A program made the translations under genes and the position numbers. Source: Ostrinia nubilalis (Eukaryota > Arthropoda > Insecta > Lepidoptera > Crambidae). Taken from it: a stretch of 64,000 bases of DNA. The DNA lies in contig NC_087107.1 in assembly GCF_963855985.1 (NCBI RefSeq), positions 6,572,001-6,636,000 on the forward strand, given 5' to 3'. Below the pieces are notes generated by a model. That model saw nothing but the letters and a program-made list of their open reading frames with translations. It had not been told where the DNA came from and made no database searches. This document shows, piece by piece, positions 35,006 through 47,763 of this stretch (position 1 is the stretch's first letter; each line of letters opens with the position of its first letter).

Positions 35006-38000
35006 ATGCACGCTTCGTCTTCGCCTCCCCTGGTCGACTGGTCGGGAGTTCCTACCCTGGTGCTTCTAGTGGCGGCTGTTCTGGTGGCTGTCACCGCCTT
35101 GGTGGCTCGCGCAGCAGACGCCAAGCACGCCGCCAGGCTCCCTGGCCCACCAGCTCTACCGTTCCTTGGAACGCGTTGGCTGTTCTGGAGCCGTTACAAG
35201 ATGAATAAACTCCACGAAGCTTATGAAGGTGAGATATTCAAATTGGTTTTATATGATGAAATTGAATTAAGAGATGAATGCCCGATTGCTGAAAGATGCG
35301 TGAAGTTAATGCTCTGTTATCACCGGTTACTTATTGTGGTATACGATTATTTGCTATGCTAAAATGTAAACAGTTACAAGGTGTTTTTTTCTACTTCGTA
35401 AATTGTAATAACGGTCACATAAAATGATAAATAGGTAGGTATGTGTTTAATTTACATACCTAAATGTTTGATAAACTTTGGACGTTAGACTCATCATGGG
35501 CTTACAAATAGAATTTAAATACTCGTACTAATTTACTACAAAGGATTTTCATATTAAATGCTTTACGATTGGCGTGGAAAATAACAGAAATATTATTAAA
35601 ATGTAACATAATTAGCACATTTGATGGAACACTTACATAATTTTTATGACAGCTCATTAGTAAAACAGTGTGGCCGGCTAAGGATATGTAATAGACTCCA
35701 TGATATCTTGATTATACCGGTTTGAGTGGTGGTTGTGTGGAGCTAAATTGATATTCCAAGGCATACGTGCTAAATAAACCTGTTACATTTGAAGACTTTG
35801 ACAGGCTTGCGGTAAATCTGGTTCTACTTGCTCCAATAGAGATATCAGATCCTGAAAAAATTTTTACTTAATCTAAACATTTTGGTGCATGCTCATATAA
35901 CATACAACCCAGACTGTCTGTGGTGCCTTAGAACAAGGAGGGCGACCCCAAATAAAATGGGGAAAGGCACCTTGACAAGGAGATCCATAGGTACTATCAT
36001 ATTATGTAACCATACAAGGGCAACTATGTTTGTTTTTTTCGTCGTTTTTCTCCCAATTCGTTGTTTTTATAAAATAAAAGAAGTTGAGATGTTATTTATA
36101 CTCGTAGATAATGGAAAACCCCTACTTAATTATAGTTTTATAATTTAGTACCTTCTTACTACTTTACGGTACAAAATAAACCTTTGTAACCCTGCTATAT
36201 TTAAAGTGTTTGACAGCCTTTCCGTATTACCACCTGTTAGTTTAATTAATATAAAATGATTTACAAATGTATCCCATTAGCGGAACCAGTTATGGATTTA
36301 ATTCAATCAGCTGCTGTTTTTGTTTAACGTTTTTTTTAGTTGTTATTACGAGATTTTTATATTTATAGCTTTATTATACAACGAATCGGTACTGTACTTC
36401 ACTGCTATTATTTTTATGTTTACCTTCCTTCACTTCTGCAGCATTTTTCTCGCTTTTCCAACTATTTATGCTTAAAATAAATTTTCTTAAATGCATAAAG
36501 TAAGCACGTTCATCTAACAAGGCCAATCCTGCCCTTGACATTGCAGTTAGTGGTTTCTATACCAATGTTATGAATGCGAAAGTAATTCAGTCTGTCGGTC
36601 AATATGTTACCGTTTGTACTATTTAATTTGGACATACCAAACACAGGGAATAACAGGATAGTTTTTATCCCAGTTTTATTTGAAAGGAGGACACTCGCGT
36701 TCCTATCAAACCCCAAGCGGTCGCAGGACCACGTAACAATTTCATTTCTTTTGTGTCTCGATTCACGAGGAATTGAAGGGTTAAAGTCTTTCTGGCCGAA
36801 AACTCGGGCAAATCCGCGTGTAAAAGCTAATCATTATTTTTATTTCGGTCTTGTTAATGCTGCTGAAGCGAATTGTACGATTGCACCCGCTGTCACAATG
36901 AGAGATTTGCACGCAGACATGTTCAGGCGTTACGGGCCGGTGTTCGCGGAGACGACGCCAGGGGGCGCCATGGTGGTGTCCATAGCGGAGCGCGCGGCCC
37001 TGGACGCGGTGCTACGAACCCCGGCCAAGAGGCCCTATCGGCCCCCCACGGAGATCGTGCAGGTGTACCGGAGGAGCCGGCCTGATAGATACGCGTCCAC
37101 TGGGCTTGTTAACGAGTAAGTAGATATTTATTCTGTAGTATTTCTCTGGTAAACCTATCCTTAAAATGGTATCTTAGGCAGACATTTAGTAAATAAATAT
37201 CCTTGACCATGCAGCGTCATCTAGCCCCGAAGTAAGCACATGGGCACCAGTCAATGAATACAGGTAACATATTTCAAATCTCTGGGGGGCGCCATGGTGG
37301 TGTCCATAGCGGAACGGGCGGCCCAGGACCTGGACCCCGGCCCAGAGGCCCTATCAGCCCCCCACAGAGATCGTCCAGGTGTACCGGAGGAGCCGGCCTG
37401 ATAGATACGCGTCCACTGGGCTTGTTAACAAGTAAGTAGATATTTATTATGTAGTATTTCTCTGGTAAACCTGTCCTTATCACGGTATCTTAGGCAGGCA
37501 TTTAGTAAATAAATATCCTTGGTCATGCAGCGCCATCTAGCCCCGAAGTAAGCATATGGGTACCAGACAATGAATACAGGTAACATATTTCAAATCTCTG
37601 GGGGGCGACATGGTGGTGTCCATAGCGGAGCGCGCGGCCCTGGACGCGGTGCTGCGGACCCCGGCCAAGAGGCCCTATCGGCCCCCCACGGAGATCGTGC
37701 AGGTGTACCGGAGGAGCCGGCCTGATAGATACGCGTCCACTGGGCTTGTTAACGAGTAAGTAGATATTTATAATGTAGTATTTCTCTGGTAAACCTGTCC
37801 TTATCACGGTATCTTAGGCAGGCATTTAGTAAATAAATATCCTTGGTCATGCAGCGTCATCTAGCCCCGAAGTGAGCACATGGGCACCAGTCAATGAATA
37901 CAGGTAAAATATTTCAAATCTCTGGGGGGCGCCATGGTGGTGTCCATAGCGGAACGGGCGGCCCAGGACCTGTGGACCCCGGCCCAGAGGCCCTATCGGC

Positions 38001-41000
38001 CCCCCACGGAGATCGTGCAGGTGTACCGGAGGAGCCGGCCTGATAGATACGCGTCCACTGGGCTTGTTAACGAGTGAGTACCTACCTATGCTGAATTGCT
38101 GATCTTATGTAGAATTCCCATGGTAAACCTCTCCTTATAATAAATAGGGTAGGGTATTAGTAAGTGGGCTACTTACACAGTTTCATCTAGCCCCGAACTA
38201 AGCTTATGTGTACGTTACAAAAACGGATAGAGTAAGCAATATCAAACTATGGGCGGTGAAAACGTCCGCGGCTAGGGTTGCCAGGTCCAAAAACACAAAA
38301 GCCGGACTCTGTGCGTCATTTGGCCGGACATTTTACCCTAAAAGCCGGACATGTGACGGGGGGGGGGGGAGGGGGTTTCAATTAGTATCATAGCTCATGA
38401 GTGAAATAGTACTCACTCATGAGCTATCGGTTGCCCAACATCCTGATGCGTGCGCTTCATATTGGCATTGAAGTATAAATAAAAGCCGGACAGGCCGGAC
38501 AAGACAATATTTGGCCGGACAAGACCGTAAAAAGGCAAACATGTCCGGCTAAAGCCGAACGCCTGGCAACCCTATCCGCGGCACATATTCTAACTAAAGT
38601 ATAGAGTTTGTTTAGCTAGGGCGAGTAGAGTAAGAAGCTTTTAGCTCTACATGAGATCTGATAAAAGTTACAATGCTAGCCATTATGATCTGGTCCTGGC
38701 AAAATTTTACATGAAAATGTTTTAGATATGATAGTATTGTCTGGGGATCGAACCCGCGATCTCTGACAGTTTGGCATTGGCATTATTTAATTGAGTAGAG
38801 ACATTCGATTTGCACAGGTAATTTATGATACCTAATTGAAATTAAAATGTTTGTTTTGTCTTCGTGCTATTAATGATAGTGTTATTTTCGTTCCGGACAT
38901 GCTATTTGCACTCACGATAACCTGAGGATTTTATAGTGCTTATTAATCTGGGGTAAATGCAGATACTGCAATGTTTACAGCCTTCGTAGATAGGTAAGTA
39001 CCTGTTGTGACCAGGAATTTATCAGAAAACTGTTCTATTAGTCTCCGCAGACTATAGACTTTTTGTCGGCCGATAAATACTTAACATTAGGTGCGATTGT
39101 GGTCAAATAACTGCCTTTTTTGCATAAAAAAATAGGGCTGCTAAAAATACTCACACCGATTTGGGGTTCCTCATACCAATTAGAAGCTGACCAAACTATC
39201 GCCTGTAGCGTCTGCGGGGAATCTTACATGAAATTAAAGGCCGTAATAATAAACAAGGAAGCTCTATGTGCGTTTTTCTAGGTATAAGATAAAAACGCTT
39301 AGGCAGCATACGCTTTCTTAATTACCGATTTAAAGAAGACAATCTGGTTCTGGATCGCAAGAAGGTGGACAATCAAGGAGAATCCACTTCACATCAAAAA
39401 CTAACAAATCTTTTAAAATCTTAAAACCGCTTAGCATCTAAGTTATTTATTGATTTCCGATAACGTCCAGCAAGAAACCGCAAAAAAGTATTTATTTTGT
39501 TGACATGGCATAGACAGACAGGTTGAGAGACTGCGCATGCAAAAAAACATAATAGATTATTAAGCAGATACAATTTATTCGGCAAATAAAATGGATGCTT
39601 ATATTTAGCATGGTAGTTGAGCGTGATTTCGATAAGTCAGTTTTATTGTTAGTTGTTAGTTACTTAGCCGCCTATTCATTCGCAGTGGGTGCTTTAACCT
39701 CGGTCACGAGAAAGCATAAAAAACAAACCTATATTTAGATTAAGAATAAAATAATATACGAGAACATTATAGTTACGACGCAAAAGACGTGAAGAATAGG
39801 CAGTGAAATAAGGAAAACGGATACATTTTGAAAGTAAAGTTACGACCCTTTAATTAATTTATTCAGTGGTTAGATGAATTCTCTCCTTCGAACCAGAGAT
39901 TTTCGAGTACGAACGTAGGTACATAAATGGTGATATACCTACAATTCGCAATAGGATATTGCTTTGAGGGAAGCCAATGAGTCTGAAACCTAAGGATATT
40001 AAAATCCACATTTCAAACGATCTAATAAGACGAGTGCAAATAGCGAATAACCTTTTTTCTTCTATGAAAATAGTGGTGGTGTTAAGTCAAGAATAATCCT
40101 TATTTTGTAAAGGGAAATGGTTCCTTTCTATAGGCAATGTTATGATACATACCTACTTGTATTTTAGCAAGGATTTAGGTGCCAGTCACGTAGGCTAGAC
40201 AACTGCGCAGCATTGGCTCAAGTTTTTATAACTATGCAAAGTTCTTTTCCTGTATGACTATACCTACGTCTCTATTAATAGATAGATATTTTTTATGAAA
40301 TATTAAAGCCTCTATCAAGGTAGTACAATCTGTAACTTTAGTTAGATAGTAGCTTTTAAATAATTTTATATGTGCGGACTCTCCTTTTTCTGCGGAAAAT
40401 TCTAAAGAAAATTCTTGTGCGAAAATGTTTGCGCTAGGAAATGTAGTATTTTTTGCTTATGACGACCCCTTATGACCCCTAATAATGTAATAGGAAAATG
40501 TATTATTTAATGAGTGTTATTTTATTCATTAATTTAGTTTTCACTTTTTCCAGGCAGGGCGAGAAATGGTATCACCTCCGTAGGCATCTAACAGCGGAGT
40601 TGACCAGTCCACACACCATGCAGAACTTTTTGCCAGAGCTGAACAGCGTCTGTGATGACTTCCTTGGTCTGCTGCACTCCTGCCGAGCTGGAGATGGCAC
40701 CGTCTTCGGCTTCGATCAGCTCACCAATAGGATGGGGTTGGAATGTAAGTCATGTTCTTCTAACTAGCTTTTCATAAATATAGCAAATTGTAACTGTTCC
40801 GCGCATGTTCATAAGCTCGTCTTTTATTTTTATTGGCGTGATATCTTTAGACCATAATTACAATAATGACTGTAGAATGGACTTTCCTACCAATATAATA
40901 AAGGTTTAGTATCACCAATAATAACTTATCAATTTAATTACTTAAGAAGTTGAAGACCGTTAAATGTTTAACCGTTATACAGTATCCGTTTATCTGTTAA

Positions 41001-44000
41001 GCTGCGTTCTTCTCGTAAGCAATTAGTTATTTCAAACAGATAAAGCCAAGAACAAAATATCAGTTGTCTGTCTACAGACTGTCTGCATTATTATCATTTT
41101 TAAATCGTTTTTTTATTGCGGTACCGATAACAGATTTTCAATAACTCTTGTGGCATAAAGATAAGGTAACTTCTGAATTATAATGATGATTATTCATATC
41201 GGCTAGACAAAGCTTCCTACTTTACTCAATGCTTCTCAGAAAATACATCATCCTCTGAGAATATCTCAAAGCAGTTACTTATTTAATTTATTACTGCGTT
41301 ATTAAAGATTAACGAGTTCATTTGTTACAATAACAACTTTTTATATTTATAAAATCGGTTCAATGAGGCGCAGCAATTATTTGGAGTATCAGAAGATAAT
41401 AGGTATTGCGTAGTGTTATTCAATGTTATTTTTATTACGATTCAATATTTTGTAATCTTCACCGGTAAATTTATTTTACAGGAAGTGTTTAAGTTATTTA
41501 CTTGCCTGGATACAGTCTGGGTTAGATGATTCACTCTTTGTTTGCGATATGAAGTTTCACTACGATAATATGGAAGGGCGTAAACAAGTGATGCTATGTG
41601 TGTGATGGACCATCATGACGAGAAAATTACGTCTAGAGATAAGGAGAATGTGGGTCAGATATCTTAGAAATAGCTCTGGCGGCCATCGTACTGCAAGCAG
41701 TGCATCATTAGAAATGTATTGCATTACTACGAAGTCGCTGGGACTCGGACAACTTATCAGTGCAAGCGGATGTTTTGTAATTAGGTTTCGGAGAGAAACG
41801 TGAGCTTTTAGGCGTGGACATAATATTAAAGATTAACTAATATTTGTACATCGACTGGGAATGTGTTTACGAGCCGGTGCATTAGTCGGGAATTAGAACC
41901 AGTTTTTTAAAGATAGGCATTTTTATGAGGCCGGCGAACAGGTATAGTGATAGGCAATATTTTTCTTTGACATTTCAAAATTCTAGCGTTTCGAAATATT
42001 GCGTCAGATTAGATAGGCGCTTATTTATAAAACTAGGTAGACTAGGTTTTACTTTAGCCTAATTGAAATGCGGGCCTGGCAGCCTACATTAACATCTCGA
42101 TAAGGTAGCTGATCAAATCTAATCATAATTATCAAGATTTTAGTGTAGGCTGAACTGAAGGTTGTTTGACATCCTTTACATAAATGGAATTGGTGGAAGG
42201 TACGAGTAGGTAAATATAGTATAGCATACAGTGATCGTTACATAATAGATTAAAACAGTTTTCCTCATTGAACATAAATTCTACGATAAAATAATATGGA
42301 GAGCCTATAGAGTTTGTATCATGACGAAGAGGATAATGACATCACCAGTTTTCGAACTTAATCACTATTAGAGCTTTCAGGGCTAGAATGAAGTGTTTAA
42401 GAAGTTCTCTTGGAATTTTGGATATCGGCGTCCACTACCCATTGTTGTTTTTTGTCTCCAGCCGTATGTGGCCTGATGCTGGGAGCCCGTCTCGGGTTTC
42501 TCGAGCGTTGCATGTCGGGGCGCGCCGCGACCCTGGCTGCGGCGGTCAAGGCGCACTTCCGAGCCCAGAGGGACTCGTATTACGGCGCGCCACTCTGGAA
42601 GTTTGCCCCCACGACCTTGTACAGAACCTTTGCGAGGAGTGAGGAGACCATCCATACGTGAGTCATTGGACTTATCATTGCGTAATTTAAAAAAGCTTAT
42701 ATTTTGTGATGCTTTAAATATGATTTAGCCGTGTGGTTCTAGCAGAGTAGAATGAGACCATTCCCATGGATCTCATAAGAAGCGACTAAGGGAGAAATAT
42801 GCGAACATCGGGCCTCCGCAACTTATCTGGCCAGCGTGGGTAGTGTAGGCAAAATTCTTCTTCTTTGTTAGACAAGGTCGTCCTCCTGCAATTGAGACTA
42901 AAGAACCCGAGGTTGATGAATGATGATGACGTTATGGTAAACAGGATGACAGCAAGTTAATAAGGCAAGTTCCACTTCACCAAAATATGAAATCTCGGCA
43001 GGATAGTATCGGATCTAATGGAGGAGGCCAAGTCGCGGTGCAAGGGCGCCGCGCAGGATGACGGCATGCAAGAGATCTTCCTGAAGATCCTGGAGAACCC
43101 TGCTCTGGACATGCGGGACAAGAAAGCGGCCGTCATCGACTTCATCACAGCCGGCATTGAGACGGTAAGTACGTATGTTAGTCGTTATTTACAGTTATAA
43201 ATACTGTTGTTTACTTTATGTTTGCGAGCTAAAGCAGTAAAATAAGTGAACTATTTGATAACTGATTGCCGTTGGAATCGGAGGAAAGCCTTGAATCGTA
43301 TTAATCAACCCCTATTAATCATCGGTCGTATTTAAAAACTCAAATCAATCAATATTTATTTGTTGGTTTATTTATAAAAGATCTGTTCTGTTGCAGTTAG
43401 CAAACAGCCTAGTATTCCTGTTATACCTGCTAAGCGGACGACCTGACTGGCAAGAGACGATACGTTCAGAAGTGCCTTGCAGCGGCGAGCTCAGGGCTGA
43501 GGAGATGGCTGCAGCACCGTCCATAAGGGCGGCCATCAACGAAGCCTTCAGGCTGCTACCCACCGCGCCCTTCTTGGCCAGACTTCTGGAAGCACCTATG
43601 ACTGTGGCTGGACATAAGCTACCTGCTGGGGTAAGTGTCTTCAATTCAGTGGATCTTTTTCACTGTGACCCCATTTACCCCAGAGTGGCGTTATGGTTCA
43701 GCACATGACCCATCAGGCCCCTGGCGTCAAAAGTTTTACATATTTATATTTTTACCTTCTTCAATTCCTTTAATATCAGGTCAATTATTTAGTCTCCACT
43801 GTAGGAGTACGGCCGTCTTCTAATTTACCGAAGGCAAATGGAGGAAGTGAAAATAATAATGATTGTATTGCAGTTTTTATAACGATGCAATACACTCTCG
43901 CATTTCTTTGCTCTGATTTCTGCTGGATGGTTCGTTCATGATAGTGATGTCGGAAAAGTCATTGCACTGACGCAAGCTAATGAAAGTGCATTGCACGTTC

Positions 44001-44879
44001 GTTAGGCACTCGGTAGAATCGTTAGTGATTTATTAGTTGGCTTTTCAAATTGATTTATGGCATTTTAACCGCTTCTTGGTCTAGTGGTAAGACCAACTGA
44101 TTCAGATGTAGAGGTCCCGGATTCGATTCCCAGTGGGGACAGAATTTTGTGGTGGTAGGGCTTATTGTAAGTCCGCCTGGCAAGCTACCACCATCTTCCT
44201 AAGTCTGTCTTCCTAACAACATTGTTGTGTTTCGGCAGTTAGAGGTATAGCCAGTTCCTCTGTGGTTGAGGATTCCGCGTGAAGCTCGCTTCCACCTTCA
44301 GCCTAATTATCACTTTCCATCAAGTGAGATGCAGGACAAGAGCTTCTTTTATAGATATAAAATATTTTTTCTTTGGTTACAGACGTTTGTGCTGGCTCAC
44401 ACTGGTGCTGCTTGTCGTCGGGAAGAGAACTTTTGGCGTGCGCAGGAGTACATTCCAGAGAGATGGCTGGTTGGCAAGGAGCCTCACGCGGCATCGCTGG
44501 TCGCGCCCTTCGGACGAGGGCGGCGGATGTGCCCGGGCAAGCGATTTGTCGAGTTGGAGCTACATTTACTGCTCGCAAAGGTATATAATATTTAGAGTTC
44601 AAGTTATGGTTCATTAATTTACTATTTTATGCATTTTCTCTGACTCTAACAAATGAGGTTCTCAATTCGTCTGTGTTTTTTGAAAAATGAATTGGTTTAT
44701 CTTCTTTCTCAAAAGATTCGTTGCAATTTTTTTACCACATTATGGTCTAATTTTTTTTATTATTTTATCCACAGATAATGCAGCGGTGGAGAGTGGAATT
44801 CGACGGGGATTTGGACGTCCAGTTTGACTTTCTGTTATCCCCCAAGTCACCAGTGTCATTGCGACTCGTCGAGTGGTAG
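35006..44879 (+). CDS. shd: Cytochrome P450 CYP314A1, ecdysone 20-hydroxylase (shade)
   Basis: Eight exons, 35006-35228, 36917-37115, 40554-40744, 42462-42657, 43002-43164, 43397-43630, 44383-44580, 44775-44879, join in frame to 502 aa. Seen: a hydrophobic N-terminal segment (residues about 14-34), proline-rich LPGPPALPFLGT, the I-helix AGIETLANS, the K-helix ExxR in NEAFRLLP, PERW, and the heme loop PFGRGRRMCPG with the Cys ligand. Blocks such as YRPPTEIV, SRPDRYAS, RDSYYG and CPGKRFVE are hallmarks of Shade. Shade hydroxylates ecdysone at C20 to make the active moulting hormone in peripheral tissues, in mitochondria or ER. The ATG directly follows a TTTTGCCCACAG acceptor, so a 5' exon is expected upstream. 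Exon 2 and exons 4-8 have extra copies downstream (listed separately). The exon 5 acceptor has a weak pyrimidine tract. Confidence 0.95.
36555..36725 (-). repeat. Lepidopteran dispersed repeat fragment in shade intron 1
   Basis: AATGTTATGAATGCGAAAGT, then AGTCTGTCGGTC and ACAGGATAGTTTTTATCCCAG, is an eroded reverse copy of the family at 62765-63018. The short frames across it are not genes. Confidence 0.6.
37285..37431 (+). pseudogene. shade exon 2 copy b (frameshifted)
   Basis: This copy of the 3' three-quarters of exon 2 has an 8-base deletion after GCGGCC(C/T)-GGAC that shifts the frame. The donor GTAAGT is kept and the acceptor is absent. It cannot replace exon 2. Confidence 0.85.
37600..37755 (+). 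pseudogene. shade exon 2 copy c (open, no acceptor)
   Basis: This copy is nearly identical to the real exon 2 from the MVVSIAERAA block to the GTAAGT donor, with the frame intact for about 50 codons. It begins GACATGG, offering an in-frame ATG. No AG acceptor with a pyrimidine tract precedes it, so normal inclusion is unlikely. Confidence 0.8.
37924..38073 (+). pseudogene. shade exon 2 copy d (in-frame deletion)
   Basis: This copy resembles copy b but its deletion is 6 bases, so the frame is kept with altered residues (AAQDLWTPAQRP). The donor is GTGAGT. It has no acceptor. Confidence 0.8.
38273..38574. mobile_element. hAT-type MITE in shade intron 2
   Basis: Inverted ends TAGGGTTGCCAGG and CCTGGCAACCCTA are flanked by an exact 8-bp duplication, TCCGCGGC, at 38265-38272 and 38575-38582, diagnostic of hAT insertion. 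The interior is rich in GCCGGAC and holds a G12 run at 38358-38369 and a 15-bp perfect stem around GCTCATGAGTGA (about 38390-38426). It is non-coding. Confidence 0.92.
38735..38790 (-). repeat. tRNA-related SINE fragment
   Basis: On the - strand CGGGTTCGATCCCCAG matches a B-box in the usual SINE context. Only a fragment is visible, in shade intron 2. Confidence 0.45.
44068..44345 (+). repeat. tRNA-derived SINE in shade intron 6
   Basis: TGGTCTAGTGG fits the A-box and GATTCGATTCC the B-box, 40-odd bases apart. A body beginning TGGTGGTAGGGCTTATTGTA follows, shared with common lepidopteran SINE/LINE tails. The acceptor ends do not pair, so it is not a tRNA gene. Copies at +5,299 and +10,598 come from the tandem repeat, not from separate insertions. 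Confidence 0.7.
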
Positions 44880-45576
44880 TTACCCACTCTATTCCTACCT
44901 CTATAGGTAGTCATAACCATACGATTAAGTGAAGAAATCGCTAGCTTTCAAGACAGACGTGCTTACTTAAATTGTACACGTTTCGAGCGAGTTCCATTTA
45001 TGTTAGCGTAATCGATATGCTCATAAGTCATAACGTAATGCTCATTGTATTTGAATAGTTTTAATGTTAACTTTAATTACTATATTTAGCTATCCGCTTG
45101 GATTGAGCACGTTAAGTACCAGCTTATAGGAAACATGGGCTTTCTTTTGTACTGGAGAAAAACCTGAAACACCCGTTTAGTCCAAGCTAACTTAAAGACG
45201 TTCCAACTTCGATTATTTACTCACAAATAAGTTATAAGCATTTTCGTCTTAACCAAAGAAATATAAACAGTACTTCCGAAACACGCCTTATTAAATATAA
45301 GTAGCATGTATGTATTATTGTGTAAGTTTTTGGTCCTTCGAGCCGGATATTAAACTCGGTTGCCATGACAGAGCTCGAGCGTGAGAGTTACAGGGTACCG
45401 GCACTGTCTGCTCAATTTGATCACGTCTTTTTAGTTTTTAAGTGCTGTCCACAAATTATAAGTTAAGTACGTATTTTATATTACATTTACAAAGTATCGC
45501 TAAATTAGTGTGTAACTTTACAATATTATAAAATATGGCTGTGTTAATGTCAAAAAACGTATTTATATAAAATTAT

Positions 45577-45582
45577 AATAAA
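45577..45582 (+). terminator. Candidate polyadenylation signal of shade
   Basis: AATAAA lies about 700 bases after the stop codon and recurs in each tandem unit. A second hexamer is near 46050. Transcripts of the intact gene probably end within the first unit. Confidence 0.4.
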
Positions 45583-47020
45583 CCGAGAATACCTCTTGTT
45601 AATAAGACTGCGTACCGCCAGCATACGAGCATTTTGTCAGCATTTATAAACCATGTATTGCAAGAGTATGTTAAGTCTTAGGTAAGGTAATATTACTATG
45701 ATTAATTGAGACATCATCTATAGTAATGTATGTGACTACTTATTTATTTAACTATGATCATTCCCTGTAATGTTTGGTAGCATAAATAATAAGGGTATTT
45801 ATGCTAGCCCGATGTAGTGGCCATTTCATATTAACTGTATGTGTTGACACAATGTACCCTCTAATATGGAGTTAGTTATATCTTTTCAACAACTGGTATA
45901 GAACGTGTAATTGAGTTAAAGTAAGACTTTGTAAGAATACAGATTTTAATATTTTTGTATCGCGCGCTGTCTAAAACTTAGACGCGCAGTGCCATGCATG
46001 CCTCAGTGAAGCCTAATGAAATGGTTGTGTAGACTGTGTAGAGTTTCGAATAAAAGAAAATACACAATTTAAAACAATTTATACCATAAAAATATGTGGT
46101 GTCTGTCTGGGCTTTTACGTTATCTCAATTACATGTTTTATAAATAAATTATGATTATAATATGTTTAAATAAAATATGGATAAAGCGTATACTCAGTAG
46201 AAGCCTATTTTTATGTTCTAACCATTAAAAATCTGTATATTTTGTTTCAAAGAGATATAATTTAATGGTATTGTTGTATGAGTTTTTATATCTCCCTCGG
46301 TGATCCTTTTCATTTCCGTTACTTTTAGTTATGGTTGAGATTTGTTTATTTTGTTCACCTTGTTTTGTATGACTAATCACATTGTTATCAATAAGTATTT
46401 TATTGTAAATTATCTTATACATATACAACGATATTTTATTCAACATATAAAAATATAAACGACTTTTTTATGTTTTTGAGTTTTATTGCATGAAGTCCAT
46501 GATTTTATTTAACATAGTTATCATTGTATGAAAATTAGTAACTTACATTTTTAATAAACAAAAGCTATTATCAGTTTTTGTGGTCATTTCGTAAAAATAA
46601 TTTGAAACGAAGATACGAAGTGATTTCATGAATAGAGGAAATATAACTTATGTCAAATTCCAATAAAATATGCAAGTATTTAATTTTCGATTCAACACTT
46701 TCGAATTTTAATAAATCATTAGTTTGAGAAATTGGAGAAAATTATTAATCGTGCGGAAGAGAAATGATAGAAACGGAAGAGCCGATTGTTTTGACACGCT
46801 CAATCAAAGATGAATTTATTTAATTAGTAAAAGTATAAGTAATCCGAATTAAGTTTTTTGCACCTATAATAAATGTATGAATGCGGTAAGGGAAATCGTG
46901 AGCGGGACGACACAAACATCTAATACAGTGTTCCCCTGGCATAGCAATCAATAAATCATTAAAAAATAATAATAAGGGGCACAGTAGTTAATAGTTTTGG
47001 TATAAAAGTGTTAGATTTTT

Positions 47021-47100
47021 CCATCATCATTTCAGCCACAAGACGTCCACTCACTGCTGAACATAGGCCTTCCCCAATGATTTCCAAATCGCCCGGTTTT
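47021..47100 (-). repeat. RTE-type LINE 3' end fragment (also at 52320-52399 and 57619-57698)
   Basis: ATCATCATTTCAGCCACAAG then GACGTCCACT and CATAGGCCTTCCCCAATGAT is the terminal signature of RTE elements like those at 26500-27075, on the - strand. It is present once per 5,299-bp unit. Confidence 0.75.
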
Positions 47101-47316
47101 TCCATACAGGGCAAAATAAAGCAATCTTCAAAATATTATGTTGAATATTTTCATGATAACGTAAGAACTTTTTTATACGAATACAAAAAACAAAATAAAA
47201 CAATGTAGCTGGTTTGAAATTAAAAAAAAACTACAGACTACCTGCGCGGCAGATGGGTTTATTTTAAATTTTCCCGCCAGTTGTTTTGTCAGACGAAAAT
47301 AGCGATCAAGTAGGTA

Positions 47317-47761
47317 TAGTCTTTTTCACCTAAGATGATCCGTATGACGTTTCGAGTTTGAAAGATTTAGAGATGTCACATAACTAAACCATAGCGATTT
47401 ATCTATCGATTTTTTTCGAAGAGTTAGTAAAACCTACTTTTAGAGAAATATTTTGTATAGGTGTTATTTAACAAAAAAACATGTTTTTTTAATTACAAAT
47501 ATTATTGATAATATTCAAATTTCATGGTTCGTGTTAAAAAAAAACGATTCCTAAAAAGTACTGGTTCTGTTTCTTTAAATTAAAAACTATTAATTTATTT
47601 TCAATGTGTTTATTAAAGTCAATAATCGAAAAATATAGTTGATTTTTGTGATGTTTTTAATAACTAAGTATTCACTGCAATCGATTAATGAACCGCGGAA
47701 ATAATCGATTTTATTATACAAGAAATACCCCAGCACTAAATCTATTCCGTTTCACACATTG
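47317..47761. mobile_element. Tc1/mariner-type MITE, truncated at the tandem-repeat junction (first)
   Basis: This is the left 445 bp of the MITE also found whole at 2395-3074 and 57915-58575. It stops at CACATTGCG and continues directly as shade exon 4. Its right half and right inverted repeat are missing. Confidence 0.93.
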
Positions 47762-47763
47762 CG

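Larger units (their letters stand above)
36958..38080 (+). repeat. Tandem array of shade exon 2 plus adjacent intron, about four units
   Basis: The real exon 2 end and the following intron are repeated three more times, with periods of 324, 316 and 324 bp measured at the GGGGGCG(C/A)CATGGTGG landmark. Each unit carries the exon body, the donor and about 165 bp of intron, including GCGTCATCTAGCCCCGAAG and TGAATACAGGTAA. Copies lack the first 14 codons of exon 2 and its acceptor. The units differ from each other at several sites, so this array is older than the 5,299-bp triplication downstream. Confidence 0.92.

Noticed and set aside
37254..37807. Small proline/glycine-rich proteins on both strands
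   Set aside because: They arise from other frames of the exon 2 copies and are not genes.
37285..38073. Mutually exclusive alternative exons 2b-2d of shade
   Set aside because: None has a splice acceptor, all lack the first 14 codons, and copy b is frameshifted.
42383..42661. Overlapping frames on both strands across shade exon 4 (and the same at copies two and three)
   Set aside because: They are shadows of the G+C-rich exon. Only the frame coding GLMLGARLGFLE fits the P450.
44072..44143. tRNA gene with A- and B-boxes in shade intron 6
   Set aside because: The boxes are good, but the acceptor ends do not pair and a SINE body follows, so it was called a SINE. Its three copies reflect the tandem repeat.
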